Source of the DNA: Sphingomonadales bacterium UBA2369
GTDB lineage: Bacteria; Pseudomonadota; Alphaproteobacteria; Sphingomonadales; Sphingomonadaceae
DNA: 64,000 bases
NCBI GenBank assembly: GCA_002344055.1
Contig: DDTH01000001.1
Location: 149,836 to 213,835, forward strand
Reading direction: 5' to 3'
The notes beneath the pieces were generated by a model. It made no database searches, was not told the origin of the DNA, and saw only the letters and a list, made by a program, of their open reading frames with translations. The position numbers were made by a program, and so were the translations under genes. Position 1 is the stretch's first letter. Each line of letters starts with the position of its first letter. This document shows positions 18,785-26,312 of the stretch, one piece after another.

Positions 18785-19219
18785 ATGCCGGATACGAAAA
18801 TCGCCACTTGGCGGCGCGTGTCCCAACTTCATCTGAGCAAGGTCGCGGTCGGCTGCGCGAGCCTCGAGACGCTGCGCAAGCGCCAGGCGGCGCGCGAGGC
18901 GGATGGCATCGTGCCGATCGTCACCCGCTTCCGGCCGAAGCGCGCGGATGAGCTGATCGGCGGATCGATCTTCTGGATCGTCAAGCACCGGCTGACGGCG
19001 CGGCAGACCATCCTGGGCTTCGAAGAGCAAGGCGACCGGCGCACGATCATCCGCCTCGATCCGGCGCTGGTGGCGGTGCGGCCGAAGCTGAAGCGGGCGC
19101 ATCAGGGCTGGCGATACCTCGCGCCGGCGGACGCGCCGGGGGATTTCGAGGATGGCGACGAACTGCTCACGATGCCGGCGCGGCTTGAGCGCAAGCTCGC
19201 CGGACTGGGGCTGATCTAG
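18785..19219 (+). CDS. DUF1489 family protein
   Basis: 144 residues with the DUF1489 pattern: LHLSKVAVGCASLETLRKRQ near the N-terminus, FRPKRADELIGGSIFWIVKHRLTARQ in the middle, and a C-terminal WRYLAPADAPGDF. This family is almost confined to alphaproteobacteria and has no established function. No membrane segment or catalytic motif is visible. I chose the ATG at 18785. The frame extends upstream to 18656, but only as an Arg/Pro-rich antisense-like stretch inside the preceding gene. The stop TAG shares the palindrome CTAG with the stop of the convergent gene. Confidence 0.85.
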   Translation: MPDTKIATWRRVSQLHLSKVAVGCASLETLRKRQAAREADGIVPIVTRFRPKRADELIGGSIFWIVKHRLTARQTILGFEEQGDRRTIIRLDPALVAVRPKLKRAHQGWRYLAPADAPGDFEDGDELLTMPARLERKLAGLGLI

Positions 19220-19929
19220 CCGCAGTTCGCGTTGCCGCTGCCGACGCGGCTGACCTGGCAGCGGGCGCCGCCGCTGACATTGGCGTTGCCCGAGCCGGCG
19301 ATGCTGATCGCCGCGGTGCCGGTCGCGTTCAGCTCCGCATTGCCGCTGCCGGCGATTGAGATCTGCGCGCTCTGCGCCTGCAGCGAGGACAGGCGGGCAC
19401 TGCCGGAGCCGGCAATGTCGATGTTGGTGTCGCGGGCGCTGCCGGTGGCGCTGACGTCGCCCGAGCCGGCAATGTTGAAACGGGCTTCATCGGCCTGCAG
19501 CCGCTCCAGCGAGAGATTGCCGGAACCCGCGACGGAACCGGCGAAACGCTGGGTCTGGAAGGGGCTGACGCGAATGTCGCCGGAACCCGCAATGTCCGCG
19601 CCGTTCAAAGCGGGCGCGGTCACGTTGATGACCCCCTTTGCGCCGGACCAATTGTGACCCTGCTGTAGGCGGATGACGAGGCGGCCATTCTCGACCAGAA
19701 CCTCTGTCTTCTCCAGCAGGGCGCTGTCGCCCTGCGCACTCACGGACGGCTGGCCGCCGACGGTCAGGTTCACCGTATAAGGCGCGGCGAGCGAGACGCG
19801 CTCGAAGCCGCCGACCGGATAGTTGCGATCAGTATTGGTGCCGCTGGCCTGAATCGGCGCGCTGCCGCCGAAGGCGTTGCAGGCGGAGGCCAAGGTAAGC
19901 GCCGCGGCGGCGAGGAGGGCTTTGCGCAT
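19216..19929 (-). CDS. DUF2807 (head GIN) lipoprotein with GSGN repeats
   Basis: 237 residues. The signal ends in LTLASACNAFGG (lipoprotein-type). The body is DUF2807: it opens with YPVGGFERVSLAAPYTVNLT, then a right-handed beta-helix-like array of short repeats ending in IAGSGN or GSGD (at least seven copies: ADIAGSGDI, SVAGSGNL, FNIAGSGDV, IDIAGSGSA, ISIAGSGNA, ISIAGSGNAN, VGSGNAN). Such proteins are surface or periplasmic auto-transporter-like adhesin domains, and the role is not established. Two late Cys residues (ARCQ, ANCG) may close the helix cap. It is convergent with the DUF1489 gene, sharing four bases. Confidence 0.85.
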   Translation of the reverse strand: MRKALLAAAALTLASACNAFGGSAPIQASGTNTDRNYPVGGFERVSLAAPYTVNLTVGGQPSVSAQGDSALLEKTEVLVENGRLVIRLQQGHNWSGAKGVINVTAPALNGADIAGSGDIRVSPFQTQRFAGSVAGSGNLSLERLQADEARFNIAGSGDVSATGSARDTNIDIAGSGSARLSSLQAQSAQISIAGSGNAELNATGTAAISIAGSGNANVSGGARCQVSRVGSGNANCG

Positions 19930-19991
19930 ATCGATTCTCCTACTGTGTTAGCGACACAATACGCACGTGCTACAAAAGTAGCAAGATGCGA

Positions 19992-20023
19992 AAAGGGCGG
20001 CCCCGTTGCCGGAGCCGCCCCTT
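19992..20023 (-). terminator. Intrinsic terminator of carD
   Basis: On the minus strand GGGGCGGC pairs with GCCGCCC, followed by TTTT, at 31-60 bp after the carD stop. The stem is GC-rich and the T-run short (four), so termination is plausible but not certain. Confidence 0.6.
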
Positions 20024-20054
20024 AAGTTGACACATTTGACGCCTGCCGGAGGCA

Positions 20055-20594
20055 TCACGCCATGACGGGCTGCGCCTTCACATGGTTCACGACCGCCTTG
20101 TTCAGGATGTCGAGAAGCTTGGCGAGCGCCGCTTTCTCGTCGGTCTGCTCCATCGCCGCAAGTTCGCGGGCAAGGCGGGTCGAGGCGGCTTCGAAAATCT
20201 GCCGCTCCGAATAGCTCTGCTCCGGCGCATCGTCGGGGCGGAACAGGTCGCGCACCACTTCGGCGATCGAGGCGAGGTCGCCCGAATTGATCTTCGCCTC
20301 ATATTCCTGGGCGCGGCGCGACCACATGGTGCGCTTGATCTTCGGCTTGCCCTTCAGCGTGGTCAGCGCTTCCTGCATCGTCTTGTCGGACGACAATTTG
20401 CGCATGCCGACGCTCTCGGCCTTGTTGGTCGGGACGCGCAGGGTCATCCGCTCCTTTTCGAAGCGGAGGACATACAATTCCAGGCGCATGCCGGAAATTT
20501 CAGTGCTTTGCAGTTCGATGACACGGCCAACGCCGTGCTTGGGGTAGACCACGTAATCGCCAACGTCGAAGCTCAACGCCTTCGCTGCCATCAA
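20055..20594 (-). CDS. carD: CarD family transcriptional regulator
   Basis: 179 residues with the CarD/TRCF RNA-polymerase-interaction domain at the N-terminus (FDVGDYVVYPKHGVGRVIEL) and the helical DNA-binding domain after it (MWSRRAQEYEAKINSGD, EVVRDLFR). CarD binds the RNA polymerase beta subunit and stabilises open promoter complexes. In alphaproteobacteria it regulates many housekeeping promoters. Length is normal for the family. An intrinsic terminator follows. Upstream, a DoxX gene and the fdxA gene lie on the same strand, a neighbourhood commonly seen in sphingomonads. Confidence 0.95.
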   Translation of the reverse strand: MMAAKALSFDVGDYVVYPKHGVGRVIELQSTEISGMRLELYVLRFEKERMTLRVPTNKAESVGMRKLSSDKTMQEALTTLKGKPKIKRTMWSRRAQEYEAKINSGDLASIAEVVRDLFRPDDAPEQSYSERQIFEAASTRLARELAAMEQTDEKAALAKLLDILNKAVVNHVKAQPVMA

Positions 20595-20764
20595 TCTAGC
20601 CTTCCTGTGAATGTGCTTGGCCAGCCCCGCGGCCTGACCCCGAGGTGCGGATATGCCGGTTGCGAATCCGGCGAGGTCCGCCGGTTACTGTCATATAGCA
20701 GTAACCAGGCGAAAAATCTAGGCTGGCGAGTCTGTTGGCACCCCCACGGTGGGGCGGCGCCCCT

Positions 20765-21196
20765 TTATTCGCGCGCCGCCGCCTCCGCCGCACGCTGCTC
20801 GCGGCGCTGGCGCTTCAGGATGCCGTCGAGGCTCCAGGCGCCCGGCCCGGCGAAGACGATGTAGAGGAAGACGAAGCAATAGAGGATTGCCGCGTCGCCG
20901 CCATTGTTGACGGGGAAGAGGTCGCTCGGCGCGTGATAGAGCCAATAGGCCACCGCCATCATCCCCGACGCCAGGAATGCCGCTCCCCGGGTGAACAGGC
21001 CGAGGAGGATCAGTCCTCCCAGCAGGATTTCGAGCACGCCGCCGAACCAGAGAAAGGACCCGAAATCCGGCCCGGGCCGCGTGCCGGCGGGAAGGTTGAA
21101 CAGTTTCTGGGTGCCATGGAGAATGAAGATGGCGGCGCTTACGATCCTGAGCGCGCCCAGCGCAACGAACGGCGTGGTGGGCAAACGGTCGGCCAT
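20765..21196 (-). CDS. DoxX family membrane protein
   Basis: 143 residues with four hydrophobic helices and the DoxX motif set: LGALRIVSAAIFILHGTQKLF, FGGVLEILLGGLILLGLFTR, and a final FLYIVFAGPGAWSLD. DoxX proteins are associated with thiol/respiratory redox functions in several bacteria, but the role of this paralogue is not known. The Arg/Ala-rich C-terminal tail is cytoplasmic. The gene lies between carD and fdxA on the same strand. Confidence 0.88.
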   Translation of the reverse strand: MADRLPTTPFVALGALRIVSAAIFILHGTQKLFNLPAGTRPGPDFGSFLWFGGVLEILLGGLILLGLFTRGAAFLASGMMAVAYWLYHAPSDLFPVNNGGDAAILYCFVFLYIVFAGPGAWSLDGILKRQRREQRAAEAAARE

Positions 21197-21249
21197 AATG
21201 CTTCCTCCCCTTCAGAGGCTCGCTTCTTCGGGGGAGAGGGTTGGCGTCG

Positions 21250-21588
21250 TCAATCCCCGGAGCCGGGATTGGGGCTGAAAAATTTCTCGAACTTGCCCTC
21301 GACGCCTTTGTGCTCGTCCGCGTCCTCGGGGCTGTCCTTCTTGCGGGTGAGGTTCGGCCATTCCGCCGAATAGGTCGCGTTCAGCTCCAGCCATTGCTCC
21401 TGCCCGGCCTCGGTGTCCGGAAGGATCGCCTCGGCCGGGCATTCCGGCTCGCACACGCCGCAATCGATGCATTCGTTCGGATTGATGACGAGCATATTCT
21501 CGCCTTCGTAGAAACAATCGACCGGACAGACTTCGACGCAATCCATATATTTGCAGCGGATGCAGGCGTCGGTGACGACGTAGGTCAT
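21250..21588 (-). CDS. fdxA: 7Fe (3Fe-4S/4Fe-4S) ferredoxin FdxA
   Basis: 112 residues from ATG 21588 (MTYVVTDACIRCKYMD). The frame extends 20 codons further but without family similarity. The Cys pattern CIRCKYMDCVEVCPVDC, followed by CIDCGVCEPECP, holds a [3Fe-4S] and a [4Fe-4S] cluster as in Azotobacter ferredoxin I-type proteins. The C-terminal extension (about residues 60-112, WLELNATYSAEWPNLT) is usual for this group. It is an electron carrier in the cytoplasm. It is preceded by the S4-domain gene with 56 bp between them and followed by DoxX. Confidence 0.95.
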   Translation of the reverse strand: MTYVVTDACIRCKYMDCVEVCPVDCFYEGENMLVINPNECIDCGVCEPECPAEAILPDTEAGQEQWLELNATYSAEWPNLTRKKDSPEDADEHKGVEGKFEKFFSPNPGSGD

Positions 21589-21644
21589 GGAAAAGCGTCC
21601 TCGGGCGGTAATTGCGGCTGTGCTATGCCTGCCGAAAATGCGCG

Positions 21645-21953
21645 TCAATCGTTGGGCGCTTCCTGCGAGACGTTCTTAGTTTCGGGAGGGTCGAGCAGGT
21701 CGTCGTAGCAGGCCCTGGCTTCGGAGGCCGGACCGCGCCGTTCGGGCAAGGCTATGATGCGAATGGCACGAACCTGGCCATCATGGGTGGCGAAGGTCAG
21801 CACCTGGCCGACGCGGACGGGCGCGGCGGCCTTGGCGACGGCGCGGCCGTCGATGCGCAGATGGCCTTTGGTGGCGAGCGCCTGCGCCCAGTCGCGCTTC
21901 TTGGCGATACGGGCAAACCACAGAAAGCGGTCGAGCCGCATCTCGTCAGCCAC
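21645..21953 (-). CDS. S4 domain RNA-binding protein (Hsp15-like)
   Basis: 102 residues with an S4 RNA-binding fold at the N-terminus (MRLDRFLWFARIAKKRDWAQALATKGHLRIDGR), as in Hsp15 (HslR), which binds 50S subunits carrying stalled nascent chains. The C-terminal tail is charged. The GTG at 21953 overlaps the helicase stop (GTGGCTGA). ATG 21941 is an alternative that starts directly at the S4 domain. Co-translation with the SUV3-like helicase suggests a shared role in RNA handling, and the same pair is common in alphaproteobacteria. Confidence 0.9.
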   Translation of the reverse strand: MADEMRLDRFLWFARIAKKRDWAQALATKGHLRIDGRAVAKAAAPVRVGQVLTFATHDGQVRAIRIIALPERRGPASEARACYDDLLDPPETKNVSQEAPND

Positions 21954-24462
21954 GCCGCAACTCCGCGAGCGCGGCCCAGTGCGGGGCGGCCTTGGCCGGG
22001 GCGGCGGTCTTGCGGCCGCGCCCGCGCCATTTCCAGGCGCGTCCGGCGCCGTCCGGGCGGAAACCGATGTCGCGCATCAGCCGGGTGACGGTATCGGGCA
22101 GTAGGCCGAGTGAGGTGACCAGAGCGGGATCGACCAATTCGCTTACCTTGGAGGCGTGGACCTCGTGCGCGTGGGCGGCGATCCGTTCGGCGATGTCGAC
22201 GCGGATCAATTGCGGGCCGGCGGGGCGGAAGCCCAGGCTGGCGGCCTTGCTGTCTGCGGGAAGCACGACGGCGCCGGGATCGGGCAAGGCGGGCAGCGGC
22301 TGACCGGAGGCGGCGGCGCGAAGGGTGGCGCGCCAGCGCATCGCTTCGGGCTTGAGCACCGTTGGCATGAACAGGTCGAGTGCGCCGATGCGGATGCCGA
22401 GCTTGTGGAGCTGACGGCGCTGGTCGCGTTTGAGCTGAGCCAGAGGCGTGGCGACGGCGTCGCGGGCGACGATGCCGCCATCGTCGACCAGCATGGCGAG
22501 CACGGCGCGCAGCTCCGGCGGCGCGTCGGGCGCATGCGCGGCCATGCCGGCGCGGCGGAGCGGGGCGAGCATCCTTTCGACCTGGGCAGCCACCCAGGCT
22601 TTCAGGCGGGCGATGATGTCTTCGCGGCCCTTCGCGGAGACGCGGTCGATGCGGCGATCGAGCTGGACGCGGGGGCTGAGCAGGTTCTTGCCGGGGATGA
22701 GCGTGGCGACTTCGTGGCCGCGCCACAGGATGGCGGGCGGCTGGCCCGCATCGGTGCGCAGGGTGAAATGCGCGTCCTGGTCGGCGACCAAAGCGGCGGC
22801 GCGCTGCTCATATTCCCCGCCCAGCCGGCGCTCGGCCGCGGCGAGCAGCATCTTTCGGTCGGTATGGCGGGCGGCGGGATCGACCTGGAAATCGAAGCCG
22901 GTGAGGCGGCCGATCGGGTGACTGCCGACGGTGACCTCGCCTTCGGCATCGACGATGACGGGATGCTCGAGCGCGCCCTTCGCGCCGAGATCCTTCAGGA
23001 GAACAGAGGTGCGGCGATCGACAAAGCGCTGGGTTAGGCGCTCGTGCAGGGCGTCGGAAAGCTTCTCCTCGGTGGCGCGGGCGCGTTCGGCCATTTCGGC
23101 GGGAGCGTGAAGCCAGTCGTGGCGGTGGGCGATATAGGCCCAGGTGCGGACGCCGGCGAGGCGGTCGGCCAAGGCGTCGATATCGCCCTGGACATTGTCC
23201 AGGCGGGCGAGCTGTTCGGCATACCAGCCCTGCGGGATGCGGCCGTCGCCGCCGAGGAGGAATTCGAGCAGGCGCGCGACCAGGCGGGCATGGTGATCGG
23301 CGCCGGTCTTGCGGAAATCGGGCAGGCCGCAGGCGGCCCAGAGGCGGCGCACGGGCTGCTCGCCCTTGAGATTGGTGTAGGCCGGATCGGCGGCGAGGAA
23401 TTTGAGGACGGCGAGATCGACCGCTTCGGGGGCGGGGCGAAGGCCGGGCCGATCAGGGCGGCGCTCCAGACTGCGGATCAAAGCCTCGACGCTGCGGACA
23501 TCGGGGTCGCCGTCGCGCCAGTAGAGGAAGTCCAAAGGGGCGAAGCGATGCTCCTCGATCGCCTCCACTTCCTCGTCGGTGAATTGCGCGAGCTTTTCGC
23601 CTTCGAGGCTGAGCGTGCCGAAGGTGCCGTCGCGCTGGTGGCGGCCGGCGCGGCCGGCAATCTGCGCCATCTCGGCCGGGGTGAGGCGGCGGCGGCGCTG
23701 GCCATCATATTTGGTGAGGCCGGCGAAGGCGACATGGGCGACATCCATGTTCAGGCCCATGCCGATCGCGTCGGTGGCGACGAGATAATCGACTTCGCCC
23801 GCCTGATACATGGCGACCTGAGCGTTGCGGGTGCGGGGGGAGAGCGCGCCCATCACCACCGCCGCGCCGCCGCGCAGGCGCCGCAGCGCCTCGGCGACCG
23901 CATAGACCTGGTCGGCGGAGAAGGCGACGATGGCCGAGCGCGGGGGCAGGCGGGAGAGCTTGGTCGCGCCCGCGTAGGATAGGGTCGAGAAGCGGGGTCG
24001 GGTGACGATCTCGGTCTTGGGGAGGAGCGCCTGCACCATCGGTCGCAGACTCTCCGAGCCGAGGATCATCGTCTCCTCGCGGCCGCGGGCGTGGAGGAGG
24101 CGGTCGGTGAAGACGTGGCCGCGCTCCGGATCCACGCCGAGTTGCGCCTCATCCAGACCGACGAAGGCGAAGTCGCGGTCGAGATCGCCTTCCTCCTTGC
24201 CGCGGACGGGCATGGATTCGGCGGTGCAGCAGAACCAGCGGGCCTTGGCGGGAAGGATCTTTTCCTCGCCGGTGAGCAAGGCGACCTGATCCGCGCCCTT
24301 CAGCTTGACCACGCGGTCGTAAATCTCGCGGGCCAGCAGGCGCAGCGGAAAGCCCATCAGACCGGAGGAATGCGCGACCATCCGCTCGACCGCGAGGTGC
24401 GTCTTGCCGGTATTGGTGGGGCCGAGCACCGCCTTGACGGGCGCGCGGGCGGGATTGGTCAT
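21946..24462 (-). CDS. SUV3-like DExH RNA helicase
   Basis: 838 residues. Helicase motif I appears as GPTNTGKT near residue 14, then LLAREIYDRV and LLTGEEKI. Motif II reads VGLDEAQLG, motif III-like SESLRPM follows, and the second RecA domain has VATDAIGMGLNMDVAHVAFAGL and QIAGRAGRHQRDG. The order and wording match the mitochondrial SUV3 family and its alphaproteobacterial relatives (mgpS-type). SUV3 unwinds RNA/DNA and partners with PNPase in mitochondria. The bacterial homologue's role is not settled. The C-terminal third is unlike other helicases. Basic end: WRGRGRKTAAPAKAAPHW. Confidence 0.92.
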   Translation of the reverse strand: MTNPARAPVKAVLGPTNTGKTHLAVERMVAHSSGLMGFPLRLLAREIYDRVVKLKGADQVALLTGEEKILPAKARWFCCTAESMPVRGKEEGDLDRDFAFVGLDEAQLGVDPERGHVFTDRLLHARGREETMILGSESLRPMVQALLPKTEIVTRPRFSTLSYAGATKLSRLPPRSAIVAFSADQVYAVAEALRRLRGGAAVVMGALSPRTRNAQVAMYQAGEVDYLVATDAIGMGLNMDVAHVAFAGLTKYDGQRRRRLTPAEMAQIAGRAGRHQRDGTFGTLSLEGEKLAQFTDEEVEAIEEHRFAPLDFLYWRDGDPDVRSVEALIRSLERRPDRPGLRPAPEAVDLAVLKFLAADPAYTNLKGEQPVRRLWAACGLPDFRKTGADHHARLVARLLEFLLGGDGRIPQGWYAEQLARLDNVQGDIDALADRLAGVRTWAYIAHRHDWLHAPAEMAERARATEEKLSDALHERLTQRFVDRRTSVLLKDLGAKGALEHPVIVDAEGEVTVGSHPIGRLTGFDFQVDPAARHTDRKMLLAAAERRLGGEYEQRAAALVADQDAHFTLRTDAGQPPAILWRGHEVATLIPGKNLLSPRVQLDRRIDRVSAKGREDIIARLKAWVAAQVERMLAPLRRAGMAAHAPDAPPELRAVLAMLVDDGGIVARDAVATPLAQLKRDQRRQLHKLGIRIGALDLFMPTVLKPEAMRWRATLRAAASGQPLPALPDPGAVVLPADSKAASLGFRPAGPQLIRVDIAERIAAHAHEVHASKVSELVDPALVTSLGLLPDTVTRLMRDIGFRPDGAGRAWKWRGRGRKTAAPAKAAPHWAALAELRRG

Positions 24463-24591
24463 AAGGGGTAGATTGGCGGCTGGGCGGGGGAAAGCAACAG
24501 CTTAGCGGTGGTACGAATTTCGTAATGCCGCCTTAACCTTCTTGTCGCAGAAGCCTAAACGGATGCGATCCGCGAGAGGGGCGGGACGAAT

Positions 24592-26178
24592 TTGTATCAG
24601 TTCGGAGACTTGAAGCCGGCAATGGCGGGCGGTGGCGGCAGCGCCGCGCGCTTCCGTGCGCCCCTGCGCGCGCCCGCCGCGCCGGTGAAGCCGGCGCCCG
24701 AGCCGTTCCGTCTGGTCGTGGACCTCGGCGCTAATATCGGCAGCCGCGACTGGTTTCGCGGGGCGGGGACCTGCTTCGCGCTCTGCTATGTCGCCACCTT
24801 GTTCTGGCCCGACATCGGCGCGATCGATGGGGCTGTCGCCGCGCCGATGAGCGCGATGCATTATGAGGAAGCCCAGGCGCTGGCGATCGCACCGGCGGCG
24901 CGGGACAGCGCGACCGGCCGCCGCATGGCGCCGACCGACGCGGTCCAGCCTCTGCTCGATGCGCCCGAGCGGCCGATGGTGGAATTGCGCGCGGCCCTCT
25001 CCGCGCCCGGCGACCTGACCGGCGCGCTGACCCGCTCCGGGGTATCGCAGACGGAGGCGGCGGAAGTCGCATCGCTGGTCGGCGGGGTGACGCCGGTCAA
25101 CGAACTGGCTTCCGGCACGGTGCTGGAACTGAAGCTCGGCCGCCGCGCGCGGACGACCGATCCTAGGCCGATCGAGAAATTGAGCTTCCGCGCGACCTTC
25201 GCGCTGAAGCTGGACATTGCCCGTTCCGGCGACCGGCTGGCGCTGACCCGCGTGCCGATCGCGGTCGATACCACGCCTTTGCGCGTGCAGGGCATTGTCG
25301 GCACCAGCCTCTACCGCTCCGCCCGCGCCGCCGGCCTGCCGCCGCGCGTGGTCGAGGCCTATATCCGCATATTGTCGACCCAGGTCGGCATTCCGAACGG
25401 CCTGAGCGCCAACGATCGCTTCGATGTGGTGATCGAGCATCGCCGCGCCGCGACCGGCGAAAGCGAGACCGGGCAGCTCATGTATATCGGGCTGGAGCGC
25501 GCCAATGGCCGCGCCGTGCGCATGATGCCGTGGAATCTGGGCGGCGCGGTGCAATGGTTCGAGGCGTCGGGCGTCGGGCGGCAGACCAGCACCGGCTTCC
25601 GCATGCCGGTGAACGGCCGGCAGACCTCGCCTTTCGGTTATCGCATGCACCCTATCCTGCGTTACCGCCGCCTGCACACCGGCATCGATTTCGGCGCGCC
25701 TTCGGGATCGCCCATCTACGCGTCGGCAGACGGCCAGGTTTCGAGCGCGGGCTGGGATGGCGGCTATGGCAAGGCGGTGCGCCTGAACCATGGCGGCGGC
25801 ATCCTGACCCTCTACGGCCATATGAGCCGGCTGGCGGTCTCGCCGGGGCAGCGCGTCGCGGCCGGGCAGGTGATCGGCTATGTCGGCTCGACCGGCATGT
25901 CGACCGGGCCGCATTTGCATTACGAAGTCCACCGCAACGGACAGCGCGTCGATCCGGCCGGTTTCCGCCACGTCTCGCAATCGGCGATCCAGGGGGCGGA
26001 GCTGGAAAGTTTCCGCGCGCGCATGCGGCAGATGCTGGCTTTGCCGCTGGGGCGGCCGGCGACGACTGTGCAGAGCGCGACGCCGTCGGTGCCCGCGCAG
26101 CCCGCGGTGCGTCAGGCCCCCGCGCCGGTTGTGGCGGCACCGCAGCCGCCCGCCCCGCCCCGTCCGGGCGAGTGGTGA
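24592..26178 (+). CDS. M23 family murein endopeptidase
   Basis: 528 residues from TTG 24592. ATG 24622 is an alternative. One hydrophobic segment near residues 55-75 (CFALCYVATLFWPDIGAI) anchors it in the inner membrane. A middle region precedes the C-terminal LytM zinc-peptidase domain, whose residues are complete: H353 in GYRMHP, H362 and D366 in HTGIDFG, and H441-L-H443 in PHLHYEVH. It would hydrolyse peptide cross-links of peptidoglycan, and all metal ligands are present, unlike degenerate EnvC/NlpD-type activators. The C-terminus is Pro/Ala-rich. The gene is divergent from the helicase. Confidence 0.9.
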   Translation: MYQFGDLKPAMAGGGGSAARFRAPLRAPAAPVKPAPEPFRLVVDLGANIGSRDWFRGAGTCFALCYVATLFWPDIGAIDGAVAAPMSAMHYEEAQALAIAPAARDSATGRRMAPTDAVQPLLDAPERPMVELRAALSAPGDLTGALTRSGVSQTEAAEVASLVGGVTPVNELASGTVLELKLGRRARTTDPRPIEKLSFRATFALKLDIARSGDRLALTRVPIAVDTTPLRVQGIVGTSLYRSARAAGLPPRVVEAYIRILSTQVGIPNGLSANDRFDVVIEHRRAATGESETGQLMYIGLERANGRAVRMMPWNLGGAVQWFEASGVGRQTSTGFRMPVNGRQTSPFGYRMHPILRYRRLHTGIDFGAPSGSPIYASADGQVSSAGWDGGYGKAVRLNHGGGILTLYGHMSRLAVSPGQRVAAGQVIGYVGSTGMSTGPHLHYEVHRNGQRVDPAGFRHVSQSAIQGAELESFRARMRQMLALPLGRPATTVQSATPSVPAQPAVRQAPAPVVAAPQPPAPPRPGEW

Positions 26179-26198
26179 TCCGCTAGCCCATACCAAAG

Positions 26199-26286
26199 CC
26201 GCTCATGCTGAGCTTGTTGAAGCACTGTCCTTCTCCTCGGCGATCGCGAAGAAAGGGCAGGCCTTCGACAAGCTCAGGCTGAGCGG
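26199..26286. repeat. Imperfect inverted repeat (sphingomonad intergenic element)
   Basis: Left arm CCGCTCATGCTGAGCTTGTT (from 26199) matches the reverse complement of the right arm ending at 26286 with few mismatches. A central GATCGC palindrome (26242-26247) forms the loop region. It lies between the M23 and HerA-type genes, which converge here, so it could also end transcripts. Confidence 0.75.
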
Positions 26287-26312
26287 TGTTTTTGCTGGTT
26301 GGGAGAGGGGGC

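Noticed and set aside
20595..20764. Possible small gene between carD and DoxX
   Set aside because: Only short Arg-rich frames are present. It looks like an ordinary promoter region.
21588..21648. Longer start for the ferredoxin gene
   Set aside because: The extra 20 residues (FGRHSTAAITARGRF) are not found in 7Fe ferredoxins, which begin TYVVT.
24502..26196. 564-codon frame on the minus strand over the M23 peptidase
   Set aside because: Arg/His/Gly-rich shadow. The plus-strand frame has all LytM metal ligands.
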